Position numbers and translations under genes: made by a program
The notes under the pieces: generated by a model
Database searches by the model: none
Seen by the model: only the letters and a program-made list of their open reading frames with translations
What the model was told of the DNA's origin: nothing
Shown here: positions 15,216 to 24,024 of the stretch, one piece after another
Layout of the letters: each line of letters begins with the position of its first letter
How positions within the stretch are numbered: the stretch's first letter is position 1
Assembly (NCBI GenBank): GCA_937951895.1
Contig: CALFER010000047.1
Span: 3,851-67,850, forward strand
Direction: 5' to 3'
DNA: 64,000 nucleotides
From: an uncultured bacterium
GTDB taxonomy: Bacteria; CSSED10-310; CALFER01

Positions 15216-16310
15216 TCAGCCCTGAACGCGATGGACCCCGTCGCCGATCCGAATCGAAACACACCGGTTCCCTTCCACCGAGAGCTGTTCCGCCAACGCT
15301 CGGCTGTTTGCGGCTGCATACACGAGCACGCATCCGCCGCCACCCGATCCGATCACTTTCGCACCGGATGCGCCGAGTCCAAGTGCCGCTGTGCAGAGCC
15401 GATCGATCCGTTCGGACGACGATCCGAGCATGGTCGACAGAATGCGATGGTGAGTGTTGATCATGGCACCGAGTCGATCATTCCGGCCCGTCGTCAACAT
15501 GCGATCTCGACAGGTTCTCACGAGATTCCTGTTGATGAGAGTCGCGATCAGCCGCCGGTTGAGGGGATCTCGCCGGATCGCCCGAGGGATCCGAGACAGT
15601 TCGAGCCGGGCGGGATGCGATACGTGCTCCGTCAAGGCCAAACGTTCCAGTGCGCTCTCGACGTCACTTCGGATACACTGAAGCATCCCCAGGGTTTCCT
15701 TGATACTGCCACTGTCCACCAGTATCCATTCTCCGGCAGGAATCGGCAGCTCGGTCAGAACCGGTCGATCGCGACCGTTCCGGAAGTCCATATGAACAAG
15801 ACCGCCGAATGCGGAGGCAACATGATCCTGCATCCCACCCGGCTCCCGGAACGCAACAACCTCGGTCTCAAATGCCATCCGAGCGTTCGTCAGAGGATCC
15901 AGCTCCACCGGCTGATCGGCGATAAGCGACAGAAGTCGGATCCAGCCGACACACATCGCCGAGGAACTCGAAACCCCTTTCCCGATCGGCAGGTTCCCGC
16001 GGATCTCGATCCGATACCCCCGGCTGAACCGATAGCCGGCCTCGATCATGAGCCGGAGTCCGCTGGCCAGATAATCCCTGGGTTCCGAGTGATCGGGATT
16101 CTGATCGAGTAAAAAGGTGCGATTCCGGGAAACCGATTTCAGATGCAGGTCGAACCGCCGCGCCTCGATCGGCGTCGCGATCAGCTCGACATACAGACTC
16201 AGAGCGCCCGAGATGACTTCCAGGCCGAGATAATCCTGGTGTTCGCCCAGCAGACAGATCCGTCCCGGAGCGCGAACCATGACGGATCCGGACGATGTGA
16301 TCGGTTCCAT
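15216..16310 (-). CDS. GHMP-family sugar kinase (galactokinase/mevalonate kinase superfamily)
   Basis: 364 residues. VRAPGRICLLGEHQDYLG (~12-29) is the galactokinase-type substrate motif. LPIGKGVSSSSAMCVG (~110-125) is the phosphate-binding loop of GHMP kinases. GAKVIGSGGGGCVLVY near 330 is motif 3. It transfers phosphate from ATP to a small sugar or isoprenoid precursor; the GEHQDY motif favours a sugar such as galactose or a heptose, but the substrate cannot be fixed from sequence. It is divergent from the DciA-like gene. No Leloir-pathway gene lies nearby. Confidence 0.8.
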   Translation of the reverse strand: MEPITSSGSVMVRAPGRICLLGEHQDYLGLEVISGALSLYVELIATPIEARRFDLHLKSVSRNRTFLLDQNPDHSEPRDYLASGLRLMIEAGYRFSRGYRIEIRGNLPIGKGVSSSSAMCVGWIRLLSLIADQPVELDPLTNARMAFETEVVAFREPGGMQDHVASAFGGLVHMDFRNGRDRPVLTELPIPAGEWILVDSGSIKETLGMLQCIRSDVESALERLALTEHVSHPARLELSRIPRAIRRDPLNRRLIATLINRNLVRTCRDRMLTTGRNDRLGAMINTHHRILSTMLGSSSERIDRLCTAALGLGASGAKVIGSGGGGCVLVYAAANSRALAEQLSVEGNRCVSIRIGDGVHRVQG

Positions 16311-16314
16311 CGGC

Positions 16315-16343
16315 TTGACCCCTGTTCGCCATAGGCCTATTGT
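16315..16343 (+). promoter_or_regulatory. Sigma-70-type promoter for the DciA-like gene
   Basis: TTGACC (16315-16320), a 17-bp spacer and TATTGT (16338-16343). An inverted repeat, TATCCG-aaat-CGGATA at 16350-16365, sits at the predicted start point and could be an operator. Confidence 0.55.
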
Positions 16344-16445
16344 GCTCGATATCCGAAATCGGATACGCCATGACTCTACACGATCATGCGCGGAAATTCA
16401 CGGAATATCGTCCTTTTTTCGTCCATGAAGACACCCGGGAGGAGC

Positions 16446-16922
16446 ATGCGTCAGCCTTCGGAAAACCCGATAAAAGCAACAATCTTGAAACTGATTCACG
16501 ACCTGCCGGCTTCATCGGAGCGATCGCTGATCGAATTGAACCTGATCTGGCAGCAGGTCGTCGGCCCCGGAATCGCATCGCGCACCCTGCTGACCGGCAT
16601 CGGCCAGAACCATCTGCTCATCCGGACCGATTCGATCGAACTCATGAACGGTCTGCTCGGCGCCCATGCCTACCTTCTGCAGCGTCTCCGAAACCTGACC
16701 GTTCACGCGCGCTCGATTCAAGCGCTTCGCTTTCAGGTCGATCCGACTCTGCGTGCCCCGGCAAGCGAGCCTCCGGTCGGCAACGCTGAACCGGCTCCGG
16801 TAGAGGAGCTGTCGGATCCGACGATCGAATCCATCGCTCAGATTGAAGACGAGGCTCTCAGGGAATCCATCCTCCGCGCGTATCGCTCGTACCCCAAAAA
16901 ACGATCCAGCCGGATCAGCTGA
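16446..16922 (+). CDS. DUF721 (DciA-like) protein
   Basis: 158 residues from the ATG at 16446, chosen because GGGAGGAG immediately precedes it; in-frame ATGs at 16386 and 16425 lack such a site. The N-terminal ~95 residues (LIELNLIWQQVVGPGIASRT, HLLIRTDS.ELMNGLLGAHAYLLQRL) match DUF721. Some members are DciA, the ancestral loader of the replicative helicase DnaB. The acidic C-terminal extension ends in a basic KKRSSR patch. It overlaps the 3' end of the convergent ABC transporter gene by eight bases. No other replication gene is adjacent, so the DciA role is inferred from the domain alone. Confidence 0.7.
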   Translation: MRQPSENPIKATILKLIHDLPASSERSLIELNLIWQQVVGPGIASRTLLTGIGQNHLLIRTDSIELMNGLLGAHAYLLQRLRNLTVHARSIQALRFQVDPTLRAPASEPPVGNAEPAPVEELSDPTIESIAQIEDEALRESILRAYRSYPKKRSSRIS

Positions 16923-18708
16923 CCTCCGGATCGGTCTGAAGCGAATAGAAGTTCCTGTAAGCGCCGTCGAGTTTGAGTAATTCTTCGTGTGAGCCGCTTT
17001 CAATGATGCGCCCATGATCGATCACCAGGATCCTGTTGACCCGGCGTATGGTCGACAATCGGTGGGCGATAACCAGTGTGGTTCGGTTGGTCATGAGCGA
17101 ATCGAGGGCTTCCTGGATGAGTTTTTCGGATTCTGAATCGAGTGAGGAAGTGGCTTCATCCAGAATCAGGATCGGGGGATTCTTGAGGATGGCACGGGCG
17201 ATAGCGAGCCGTTGTCTCTGGCCGCCGGACAAGGTGTGACCGCGTTCACCGATCACCGTCCGATACCCCTCCGGCAGAGCCATGATGAAGTCATGCGCAA
17301 AGGCGGCTCGCGCAGCGGCCACGACCTGTTCCTCGGTGAAATCGGAGCGTCCGTAGCACAGATTCGTCCAGACCGTGTCATTGAACAGCACGGTATCCTG
17401 CGTCACGATTCCGATCTGCTCGCGCAGTGAGTGCAGGGTCAGGTTCCGGATGTCGATCCCATCGAGACTGATCGAACCGGACTGCGGATCATAAAAGCGT
17501 GGAATCATGCTGATCAGGGTGGATTTACCGCCTCCGGACTGGCCGACAATCGCAACCGTTTCTCCGGCTTCCACCCTGAAAGTGATGGTATTCAATACCG
17601 GGGTTTCCGAATCGTAGTTGAATGACACATCACGGAATTCGATTGCACCCGTGGCGCGCGGGATGGCGAGGGCCGATTCGGAATCGACGATCGAACTCTT
17701 CATGTCCAGAATCTCGAAGATCCGCTCGGCTCCGGCGATGGCGCGCTGGATATCGTGATTGAGTGTCGATACCTTCTTGATCGGGTCATACATCACAAAC
17801 AGGGAGGCCAGAAACGCCATCAACTCTCCCTTGGTCATGACCCCCTGCATGATCAGGTTCAGCCCCAGTCCGAAAATGATGGCTGTCGCAATGGCACCGA
17901 TGGTCTCGAGCAGGGGAGACGAGACAGCCGAAACCTGAGCGCCTTTCATCATGGCCCGATTGTAGAGGTGATTGGAGCGCCCGAATCGCTCTGACTCGAA
18001 CGCCTCCATATTGAACGCCTTGACGATATTCATCCCGTAAAAACTCTCGGACATGATCGATGTCAGATTGCCGATCTCTTTCTGGGCTTTCGTCGAGACC
18101 TTCTTGAGTTTTCGGGCAAAACGAATAATGGGATAGAGCGTGACGGGCAGAACGACGAATGCGATGAGTGATAATTTCCATGAGATATAAAACACGATGA
18201 TGAGTGGGGGGAAAAAGGAAAAGAAGCTGAGTATCAAGCGACCCAGCACACGTGAGACGGCCATTTCCATCAGACTGATATCGCTGATGATCCGAGCGAT
18301 CAGTTCCCCGACCCGATTGCTTTTGTAATAACCGATGGGCATGGTCAGCAGGTGCTGAAAGGTCACGGTCCGGAGATCGAAGATCATCTGCTGGCCGACC
18401 CACGCCATCGTGTAGGTCTGAAGATAGCTCGAAACGCCTTTCAGGATATAAAATACGACGACCGCAGCTGAAAACAGATAGGCATAGACCATCTTGTTGC
18501 TGTCGATCACGGTGTCGAACAGGTATTTCAACAGCGCGATTGGACTCGATCCGAACGCGCCCGACGCGATACTCGCGATAATGCCGATCATGATTCGCCG
18601 GGAATACGGTCTGACGTATCCGAGAATTCGGCCGAGAACAGCGAGTTGGGACTGGATATCCGGAGGAATGAGCGATTTCATCCGCCCGCACGCTAACAAA
18701 TGCGGCAT
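16915..18708 (-). CDS. msbA: MsbA-type ABC exporter (fused membrane and ATPase domains)
   Basis: 597 residues, the length of an MsbA half-transporter. Six membrane helices occupy ~30-320. The ATPase domain shows Walker A GQSGGGKST, Q-loop region GIVTQDTVLFNDTVWTNLCYG, signature LSGGQRQRLAIARAIL, Walker B ILILDEATSSLD and switch IAHRLST. MsbA-like proteins flip lipid A-core across the inner membrane, and the window also encodes Lpt proteins, but drug or lipid exporters look alike, so the symbol is tentative. The ATG at 18708 is immediately preceded by AAGGA; an alternative ATG at 18681 would drop nine residues. Confidence 0.85.
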   Translation of the reverse strand: MPHLLACGRMKSLIPPDIQSQLAVLGRILGYVRPYSRRIMIGIIASIASGAFGSSPIALLKYLFDTVIDSNKMVYAYLFSAAVVVFYILKGVSSYLQTYTMAWVGQQMIFDLRTVTFQHLLTMPIGYYKSNRVGELIARIISDISLMEMAVSRVLGRLILSFFSFFPPLIIVFYISWKLSLIAFVVLPVTLYPIIRFARKLKKVSTKAQKEIGNLTSIMSESFYGMNIVKAFNMEAFESERFGRSNHLYNRAMMKGAQVSAVSSPLLETIGAIATAIIFGLGLNLIMQGVMTKGELMAFLASLFVMYDPIKKVSTLNHDIQRAIAGAERIFEILDMKSSIVDSESALAIPRATGAIEFRDVSFNYDSETPVLNTITFRVEAGETVAIVGQSGGGKSTLISMIPRFYDPQSGSISLDGIDIRNLTLHSLREQIGIVTQDTVLFNDTVWTNLCYGRSDFTEEQVVAAARAAFAHDFIMALPEGYRTVIGERGHTLSGGQRQRLAIARAILKNPPILILDEATSSLDSESEKLIQEALDSLMTNRTTLVIAHRLSTIRRVNRILVIDHGRIIESGSHEELLKLDGAYRNFYSLQTDPEVS

Positions 18709-18829
18709 TCCTTGTCAAACCTTGCCCGAAGCGCCCCTTTGCGATAAATAGAATTCTCGGAGGGGAGCCGACATCGCCTCATCAGGCCAGGAGCGCTCCC
18801 TGATTGGACACGATCAGGAGGAAAAACGG

Positions 18830-19219
18830 ATGTTCGATGTATCGGTTCTCGATGAGTTTTCCGCTGCACATCGTCTCGTGGAATACAACGGTGACTGCGA
18901 GAGACTCCATGGCCATAACTGGAAGGTCCGTGCGATCTTCCGCAGTCAAACGCTGAACAATCAAGGGCTTGCGATCGACTTCAGGATCGCGCGCTCGATG
19001 CTCAGGGAAATCCTGAAATCATTCGACCACGCATTTCTCAATGATGTCCCCCTGCTCCAGGCCCTGAACCCCTCCTGTGAGCATCTCGCACGCCGCATCT
19101 TTGAATCCCTCCGGGATCGGTTGTCGACCACTGCCGATCTGCAACACGTCATCGTGCATGAAGTGACGGTCTGGGAGTCCGATCGGACCAGCGTGACCTA
19201 TCGAGAGGTTCTTCAATGA
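18830..19219 (+). CDS. queD: 6-carboxy-5,6,7,8-tetrahydropterin synthase QueD
   Basis: 129 residues; ATG at 18830 with CAGGAGG upstream. FSAAHRL (His14) and CERLHGHNW (Cys23, His27, His29) give the zinc-binding triad and the catalytic Cys of the PTPS fold; DFRIARSMLREILKSFDHAFLND and VHEVTVWES complete it. The CxxxHGH spacing is that of QueD, which turns dihydroneopterin triphosphate into CPH4, the second step of queuosine and 7-deazapurine synthesis. Its stop overlaps the folE2 start by four bases, which supports this pathway because FolE2 supplies the substrate. Confidence 0.9.
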   Translation: MFDVSVLDEFSAAHRLVEYNGDCERLHGHNWKVRAIFRSQTLNNQGLAIDFRIARSMLREILKSFDHAFLNDVPLLQALNPSCEHLARRIFESLRDRLSTTADLQHVIVHEVTVWESDRTSVTYREVLQ

Positions 19220-20004
19220 TCGATCCGCAAAGTGAAATTCTCGAAAATGGAATGAAAATCGACAAGGTCGGTGTGAAAAACCTGCGCTATCCCATCGTCG
19301 TCAAGGACAAACTGCTCAAATCTCAGTCCACCGTCGCAACGGTCAACATGTTCGTCGAACTGCCGGATCATTTCCGTGGCACGCACATGAGTCGTTTTCT
19401 GGAGGTCATGGAAAAAGTCGGACGCGAAAAGATCAATCCCGGAATCATCCGGTCGCTTCTGGTCATGCTCAAGGAAAAACTGAATGCCAGAACGGCTCAC
19501 ATCGAGCTTTTCTTTCCATACTTCATCGAGAAAAAAGCGCCGGCTAGCGGAGTTCCCAGTCTGATGGAGTACAGCTGTGGTCTTTTTGGAAAGCACAACG
19601 ACCGGGACGAGTTCGACCTGCTCCTGGAAGTCAGGGCGATGGTCATGAATCTCTGCCCCTGCAGCCGGGAACTCTCACCCAACGGCAGCGCGCACAATCA
19701 ACGCAGCGAGGTAACGGTTAAAATCCGCTCCACCGCGATGATCTGGATCGAGGATCTCATCGCGATCATCGAACAGGCCTCCTCATCACCGATCTACTCA
19801 CTCCTGAAACGTTCGGATGAAAAATGCGTGATGGATCACGCGCACAATAATCCGCGTTTCGTCGAGGACATCGTCCGCGAAATCGCAACTCGGATCGAAC
19901 AAGAATCCGGAATCCAGTGGTTCAGCGTGGAGTCAGAAAACTTCGAATCGATTCACAAGCATAATGTCTATGCCTGCATTCAAAAGCAGATCACGCAGGG
20001 ATGA
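19216..20004 (+). CDS. folE2: GTP cyclohydrolase I type 2 (FolE2)
   Basis: 262 residues. The T-fold enzyme converts GTP to 7,8-dihydroneopterin triphosphate, the precursor of folate and of queuosine. HFRGTHMSRFLEV near 52-64, LCPCSREL (Cys147 and Cys149; the first is in the active-site position of this family) and ESIHKHNVYA at the end are FolE2 signatures. FolE2 works with metals other than zinc and often replaces FolE under zinc limitation. Translationally coupled to queD upstream (ATGA), so its product is probably channelled at least partly to queuosine. Confidence 0.92.
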   Translation: MIDPQSEILENGMKIDKVGVKNLRYPIVVKDKLLKSQSTVATVNMFVELPDHFRGTHMSRFLEVMEKVGREKINPGIIRSLLVMLKEKLNARTAHIELFFPYFIEKKAPASGVPSLMEYSCGLFGKHNDRDEFDLLLEVRAMVMNLCPCSRELSPNGSAHNQRSEVTVKIRSTAMIWIEDLIAIIEQASSSPIYSLLKRSDEKCVMDHAHNNPRFVEDIVREIATRIEQESGIQWFSVESENFESIHKHNVYACIQKQITQG

Positions 20005-20008
20005 CCGG

Positions 20009-20689
20009 ATGACCGCAAACAGATCCGGGATTCGTATCGGCTCGTGTGCGATTTCGATCCTGCTCGCATCCCTGGGAATCTGCCGAGCCGTTTTGCTGGA
20101 TCGCTTTGTCGCGACGGTGAACGGAGCGGTGATTCTTGAGAGCGAAATTGTGATCGAACGCGCATTCCTGGAGAGTGACCTGGTCCCGGAAAATCGTCGC
20201 GTGCCCGGGTTGAGTCGACGTGAAATCATCGACCGGCTCATCACACGCCGCCTGATGCTCAATGAGAGCGCTCGATTCAGGGAGATTCTCATTCAACCGG
20301 AGCGGATCGACGAGGCAGTCGAGTCGATCACGCAACGAGCGGGCGGGAACGACCATCTCGAAGCGCAACTCCGGACGATCGGACTTTCTCCGAACGAATT
20401 CCGTCGCCGAGTTCAGGATCAACTCACGTTGGAGACATATGTGGATCAACGGATTCGTGCCTTCATTCAGATCCAGTCGTCGGATGTGGCGGAGTATCTG
20501 ATGACGCACAGGGAATCCCTGCATCTGAAGGGATCGACATCCGTTGAGTTACTGACGGAAGCCCGGGAGGAACTGATCAGTCGGATCACGAATCTGCTGC
20601 GCGAGGAGAAAGTGAACGAACGCCTGGATCTGCAGGTGCGATCGCTCGTGGATGCCGCGGACATCCGGATCATTCAGGCGGATGACTGA
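20009..20689 (+). CDS. Exported SurA-N-like chaperone protein without PPIase domain
   Basis: 226 residues from the ATG at 20009 (AGGG upstream). Residues ~1-28 form a signal peptide (ISILLASLGICRA). VLLDRFVATVNGAVILESEI follows; 'D..VA.VNG..I..SEI' is the start of the SurA N-terminal chaperone domain. REIIDRLITRRLMLNESAR and the helical remainder continue it. No parvulin (PPIC) domain is present. SurA-like proteins escort outer-membrane proteins through the periplasm. It lies five bases after folE2 and three before the next gene, so it is in the same transcript without an obvious functional link. Confidence 0.75.
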   Translation: MTANRSGIRIGSCAISILLASLGICRAVLLDRFVATVNGAVILESEIVIERAFLESDLVPENRRVPGLSRREIIDRLITRRLMLNESARFREILIQPERIDEAVESITQRAGGNDHLEAQLRTIGLSPNEFRRRVQDQLTLETYVDQRIRAFIQIQSSDVAEYLMTHRESLHLKGSTSVELLTEAREELISRITNLLREEKVNERLDLQVRSLVDAADIRIIQADD

Positions 20690-20691
20690 CG

Positions 20692-21702
20692 ATGCAGCGA
20701 AAAAGGGCACTCCGGGACGGTGAACAGACGGGGCGAGACCGCCTCAGACTGATCCGGGATATTGTATCCAGGGCGCACACGCTCGATCCGAAGGCGATCG
20801 CGGAGATTATCGAGAGCCCGATTGTGCCGCCTGAGATCATTGCCTTTCTCCTGCGCAGAAAACGCCTCACCCAGGACCAGATTCGAGTGGTTGCGTCCAC
20901 AAAACGCCTGATGAAGGATTACCATGTCAAGGTCGAACTGGTGATCTGTCCCCTGACTCCGAAGCATATCGCCCTGACCTACGTGAAGGATCTCTATTAT
21001 CAGGACCTGGCGATGGTTGCCAGAAACACCGGGATCCCGCTGCCGGTTCGCGAAGTGGCCGAAAATTTTCTCATGGTACGGCTGGAATCATTGCGAATCG
21101 GTGAGAAGATATCGCTGGCGAGGATTGCGATCGGCGCAGCGCTCGGGTTTCTGCTCAGGGACTCCGACCATCGAATTCTCGAAGCAGCGCTCAATAATCC
21201 GCGCTTAACCGAGATGGACCTGATAAAATTCATCTCGGATGCCCGGACCGTATCGGAAAAACTCGATCGGATCTGTTCGTCTGAACGATGGAGTTCTGTT
21301 CCGGCCATTCTGCATGCGTTGTCATTGAACCCGAGACTTGGGTATGCCTCCCGGAGGCGAGTCTACGAAAAGCTGCCGCTCAACCATCTCGTCCGGCTGA
21401 TCCGTTCGCCCCAGTTCACACAGAACGATCATCGTCTCGCACGATTTGTGTTCCGGCAACGCGTACAGGCTCTGTCGGAAGCCCATCAGACGGCGATGGC
21501 TCAGACGCATTCACGAATGCTGATTGAGGAGCTTGTTGAGATCCTGAACACGCCCCGGGCCGTCGAAACACTGATCGCCAATCCGAAACTTCTTCCGGAT
21601 GATCTGACCCGCATGCGGCAGCGGAATCGCTCGGAAGTGTGTCAGCGGATCCTGCAGAAGCGATCCGATCAGCTCCCGGAGACGCATGATGGGCCGAGTT
21701 AA
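20692..21702 (+). CDS. Helical repeat protein (HEAT/DUF2336-like), paralogue of 22491-23939
   Basis: 336 residues, soluble and all-helical. Units resembling NN/NP-containing HEAT-like repeats are visible, e.g. ALNNPRLTEMDLIKFIS, SLNPRLGYASRRRVYEKLP and IANPKLLPDDLTR. The segment around residue 215-250 aligns with the C-terminal segment of the protein at 22491-23939 (SLNPRLGYASRRRVYEKLPL against ALNPKTPLAISLRIINSLND). No catalytic motif. It overlaps the start of the RodZ-like gene by fourteen bases. Function unknown; the pairing suggests a scaffold working with the RodZ-like membrane protein. Confidence 0.65.
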   Translation: MQRKRALRDGEQTGRDRLRLIRDIVSRAHTLDPKAIAEIIESPIVPPEIIAFLLRRKRLTQDQIRVVASTKRLMKDYHVKVELVICPLTPKHIALTYVKDLYYQDLAMVARNTGIPLPVREVAENFLMVRLESLRIGEKISLARIAIGAALGFLLRDSDHRILEAALNNPRLTEMDLIKFISDARTVSEKLDRICSSERWSSVPAILHALSLNPRLGYASRRRVYEKLPLNHLVRLIRSPQFTQNDHRLARFVFRQRVQALSEAHQTAMAQTHSRMLIEELVEILNTPRAVETLIANPKLLPDDLTRMRQRNRSEVCQRILQKRSDQLPETHDGPS

Positions 21703-22489
21703 CCATCGATTGAGGCAGGAGCGCGAACTGCGGGGGATTACGATCGAGCAGATGATGCTCCGGACGCGGATCTCCATCCAGCATCTCAAGGCAATCGAAG
21801 CCGGTGAATTCAACCGGTTGCCTCAGGGCAAACTGCTGCGGAGTCTGCTCGTTTCCTACATCCGATGCCTCGGATTGGATCCCGACGAGGTTCTGATCGA
21901 TCTGGACCTCTCCCATCTCATCACTCCGAGCACGCCGGTCCGGAGCGCTCCCGCCTGGAGTGCCCGGATTCCGTTCATCCTGGGTTTTTTCGGGTTGTTC
22001 GCGTTCCTCCTCATCTGGATTGCCATGGGCGGAGAATCGGATGGAGAACGGTTCGGCAGTGGGGGACACACTTCCGCCAGACCCTACCGTCAACCCGGGA
22101 CACCGGACCTGATCGATGATCTCAACCGGATCGCCGGAGCCAATGTGATATTGGGTTCGGTGGACAATTCGCATATTCCCGAATTTCAGCTCGGGAATCA
22201 GGGCCGGGGGGTTCACGTGGAGGCGATCGAGGCGACATGGATCAAGGTATTTTCGATTTCTGAAGGGCGATCGATGCTTGAGATGCTCGAGCGGGGAACC
22301 ATCAGACAATTTACTCCGGAGGGTGAGATGGTGCTTGAAATCGGAGATGCGCGCGCAGTCCGGATCCAGGCGGATGACACGGTGATTCGACTCGATGAGA
22401 GCCCGCAACCGGTGCAAATTCGTTTCAGGAAAAAAACAGATTCGACTATAATGGAGTCAGCTGAGGAAGAAGGCATGGGAGGATCATGA
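21689..22489 (+). CDS. RodZ-like membrane protein with N-terminal HTH
   Basis: 266 residues from the ATG at 21689, seven bases after GGAG. An alternative ATG lies three bases earlier. Residues ~3-75 form the Xre-type HTH of RodZ (LRQERELRGITIEQM, ISIQHLKAIEAGEFNRLPQG, VSYIRCLGLDPDEVL). One membrane span occupies ~93-112 (ILGFFGLFAFLLIWIAMGG). A DUF4115-like beta domain follows at the C-terminus (VEAIEATWIKVFSI, ..REFTPEG-like, ..VIRLDESPQPVQIRF). RodZ links MreB to the wall-synthesis machinery and sets rod shape; mreB is not in the window. Confidence 0.8.
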   Translation: MGRVNHRLRQERELRGITIEQMMLRTRISIQHLKAIEAGEFNRLPQGKLLRSLLVSYIRCLGLDPDEVLIDLDLSHLITPSTPVRSAPAWSARIPFILGFFGLFAFLLIWIAMGGESDGERFGSGGHTSARPYRQPGTPDLIDDLNRIAGANVILGSVDNSHIPEFQLGNQGRGVHVEAIEATWIKVFSISEGRSMLEMLERGTIRQFTPEGEMVLEIGDARAVRIQADDTVIRLDESPQPVQIRFRKKTDSTIMESAEEEGMGGS

Positions 22490-22490
22490 C

Positions 22491-23939
22491 ATGGCGGAAC
22501 CTGGACCACTGGAACGATTGAGAACCGGATCGGCGCCACGCGGTCTTCGCATGGCGATAGCGGAAGGGATGCTGCCGCTTGATGATGCGGACCTGATCGA
22601 AGCGATCTCGATCCTGTGTTCAGACCCGGACTCCGGAATCATCACGGCCCTGGAGGAAAACCTCCCGTCGCTGCCGCGGGCTGTGCTCATCCAGGCAAGC
22701 CGAGACCACAAGTCTTCTGCGGCATTACTCGGATTCATCGCACGCCTCCACCATACAGATGATGAAATCCTGACGGGCATCATCCTGAATAAAGCGGTCG
22801 CCGACCAAACCCTTGTTTCGATTGCCGGATCAGCGCCGGTTCCCGTTCTGACGCTTCTGAGTGAGAACAAACATCGGATGCAGAGTTGTCCGGAGATCCT
22901 CGATACGCTGCTCGACAATCCCGATCTTCCCCGCGCAATTCAGTATTCGCTGATCGAATTCAAGGAGACCTGGGCGAAGTTTACAGTGAAGCCTGCGTCT
23001 GTCGAAGCCACGCCGACACCCGCGGCGGAGTCAGTTATCGAGGCACCACCGGAGAAGGCGGTGGTCGAACCGGTTCTGGATTCGGCGATGGCTGAGATCG
23101 AGCTGACGGATGCGGAGATCGAGTTACTCGAGAAGCGGATGGCTGAGGAAGTCCCGGTGAACGCACCGGCTGCTCCAACCGCTCCCAAAACGGTCAAACC
23201 CCAACCGACGACTCCTCGTGAGGAGAAAGAACCGGGGACATCCAGTCTGGCGGGGTGGGACATTGAGGAAATGACCGAGGGAATTGCTCCCGATGTCGAT
23301 GCGACAGGACTCGATGCATCATCCGACGATTTTTACGGCATGGAACTGATCGATGTGGACGCCGAGGAAAAGGCGGCTAAAAAGGATTCGCATCTCGCAG
23401 GCTGGGATGATCTTGAAATATCGGACGAGTTCGATGATGTGATCACGGAAGACCTGGATGATGATGATGTCGATGACCGTCCGGACGAGACGACTGACGA
23501 AGATAAAATTGAGGACACGAGAATTCGGCTGAGCAAGATGTCGGCTGCGGATAAGCTGGTGATGGCGACCATGGGGACGAAGCAGGAACGGATGATTCTG
23601 GTCCGGGATCCGAACAAGAAGGTGGCGGTCGCCGTTGTGACGGGTCCGAAGATGTCCGAGTTCGAGGTGCAGTTGATTGCGCAGAATCGTTCGGTTTGCG
23701 AGGATGTCTTGCGGGAGATATACAACAGCCGGGTGTGGGGCGGTCTTCCGACAATCCGAAAGGATCTCGCACTCAATCCCAAAACTCCTTTGGCGATTTC
23801 TCTGCGGATCATCAATTCGCTGAACGATAACGATCTGAAGGAAGTGATGAAATCGAAAGAGCTGCCGTATGGATTGACCTCGAGCGCAAAGAGGTTGTTT
23901 GAGATGCGTGAGATGCGGAGGCAGCGTCGATCGAAGTAA
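22491..23939 (+). CDS. Helical repeat protein with acidic linker, paralogue of 20692-21702
   Basis: 482 residues; ATG at 22491 preceded by GGGAGGATCATGAC. Residues ~1-165 are HEAT-like helices. Residues ~165-345 are acidic and low in complexity (EIELTDAEIELLEKRM, EDLDDDDVDDRPDE). The C-terminal ~135 residues (KLVMATMGTKQERMILVRDP, VQLIAQNRSVCEDVLREIY, LALNPKTPLAISLRIINSL) resemble the upstream paralogue and fit repeat-type binding surfaces. No signal peptide or membrane span. It is probably a cytoplasmic partner of the RodZ-like protein. Family of unknown function to me. Confidence 0.65.
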   Translation: MAEPGPLERLRTGSAPRGLRMAIAEGMLPLDDADLIEAISILCSDPDSGIITALEENLPSLPRAVLIQASRDHKSSAALLGFIARLHHTDDEILTGIILNKAVADQTLVSIAGSAPVPVLTLLSENKHRMQSCPEILDTLLDNPDLPRAIQYSLIEFKETWAKFTVKPASVEATPTPAAESVIEAPPEKAVVEPVLDSAMAEIELTDAEIELLEKRMAEEVPVNAPAAPTAPKTVKPQPTTPREEKEPGTSSLAGWDIEEMTEGIAPDVDATGLDASSDDFYGMELIDVDAEEKAAKKDSHLAGWDDLEISDEFDDVITEDLDDDDVDDRPDETTDEDKIEDTRIRLSKMSAADKLVMATMGTKQERMILVRDPNKKVAVAVVTGPKMSEFEVQLIAQNRSVCEDVLREIYNSRVWGGLPTIRKDLALNPKTPLAISLRIINSLNDNDLKEVMKSKELPYGLTSSAKRLFEMREMRRQRRSK

Positions 23940-23957
23940 GACGCGAATCAGTCGGTC

Positions 23958-23986
23958 TTGACAACCCCTGCACATTTTCTTAATGT
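23958..23986 (+). promoter_or_regulatory. Sigma-70-type promoter for the ffh operon
   Basis: TTGACA (23958-23963), 17-bp spacer, TAATGT (23981-23986). The -35 is perfect and the -10 weak. It lies in the 85-bp gap before ffh, the only sizeable gap ahead of this operon. Confidence 0.45.
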
Positions 23987-24024
23987 CGCGTTTCGCGTGC
24001 GTGTCTTTTTGAGGGTTAAGTCAC

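Noticed and set aside
18660..18715. Leaderless promoter (TTGACA...TAGCGT) for the MsbA-type gene
   Set aside because: The -10 is poor and the ATG choice for that gene is itself uncertain, so the fit is too loose to report.
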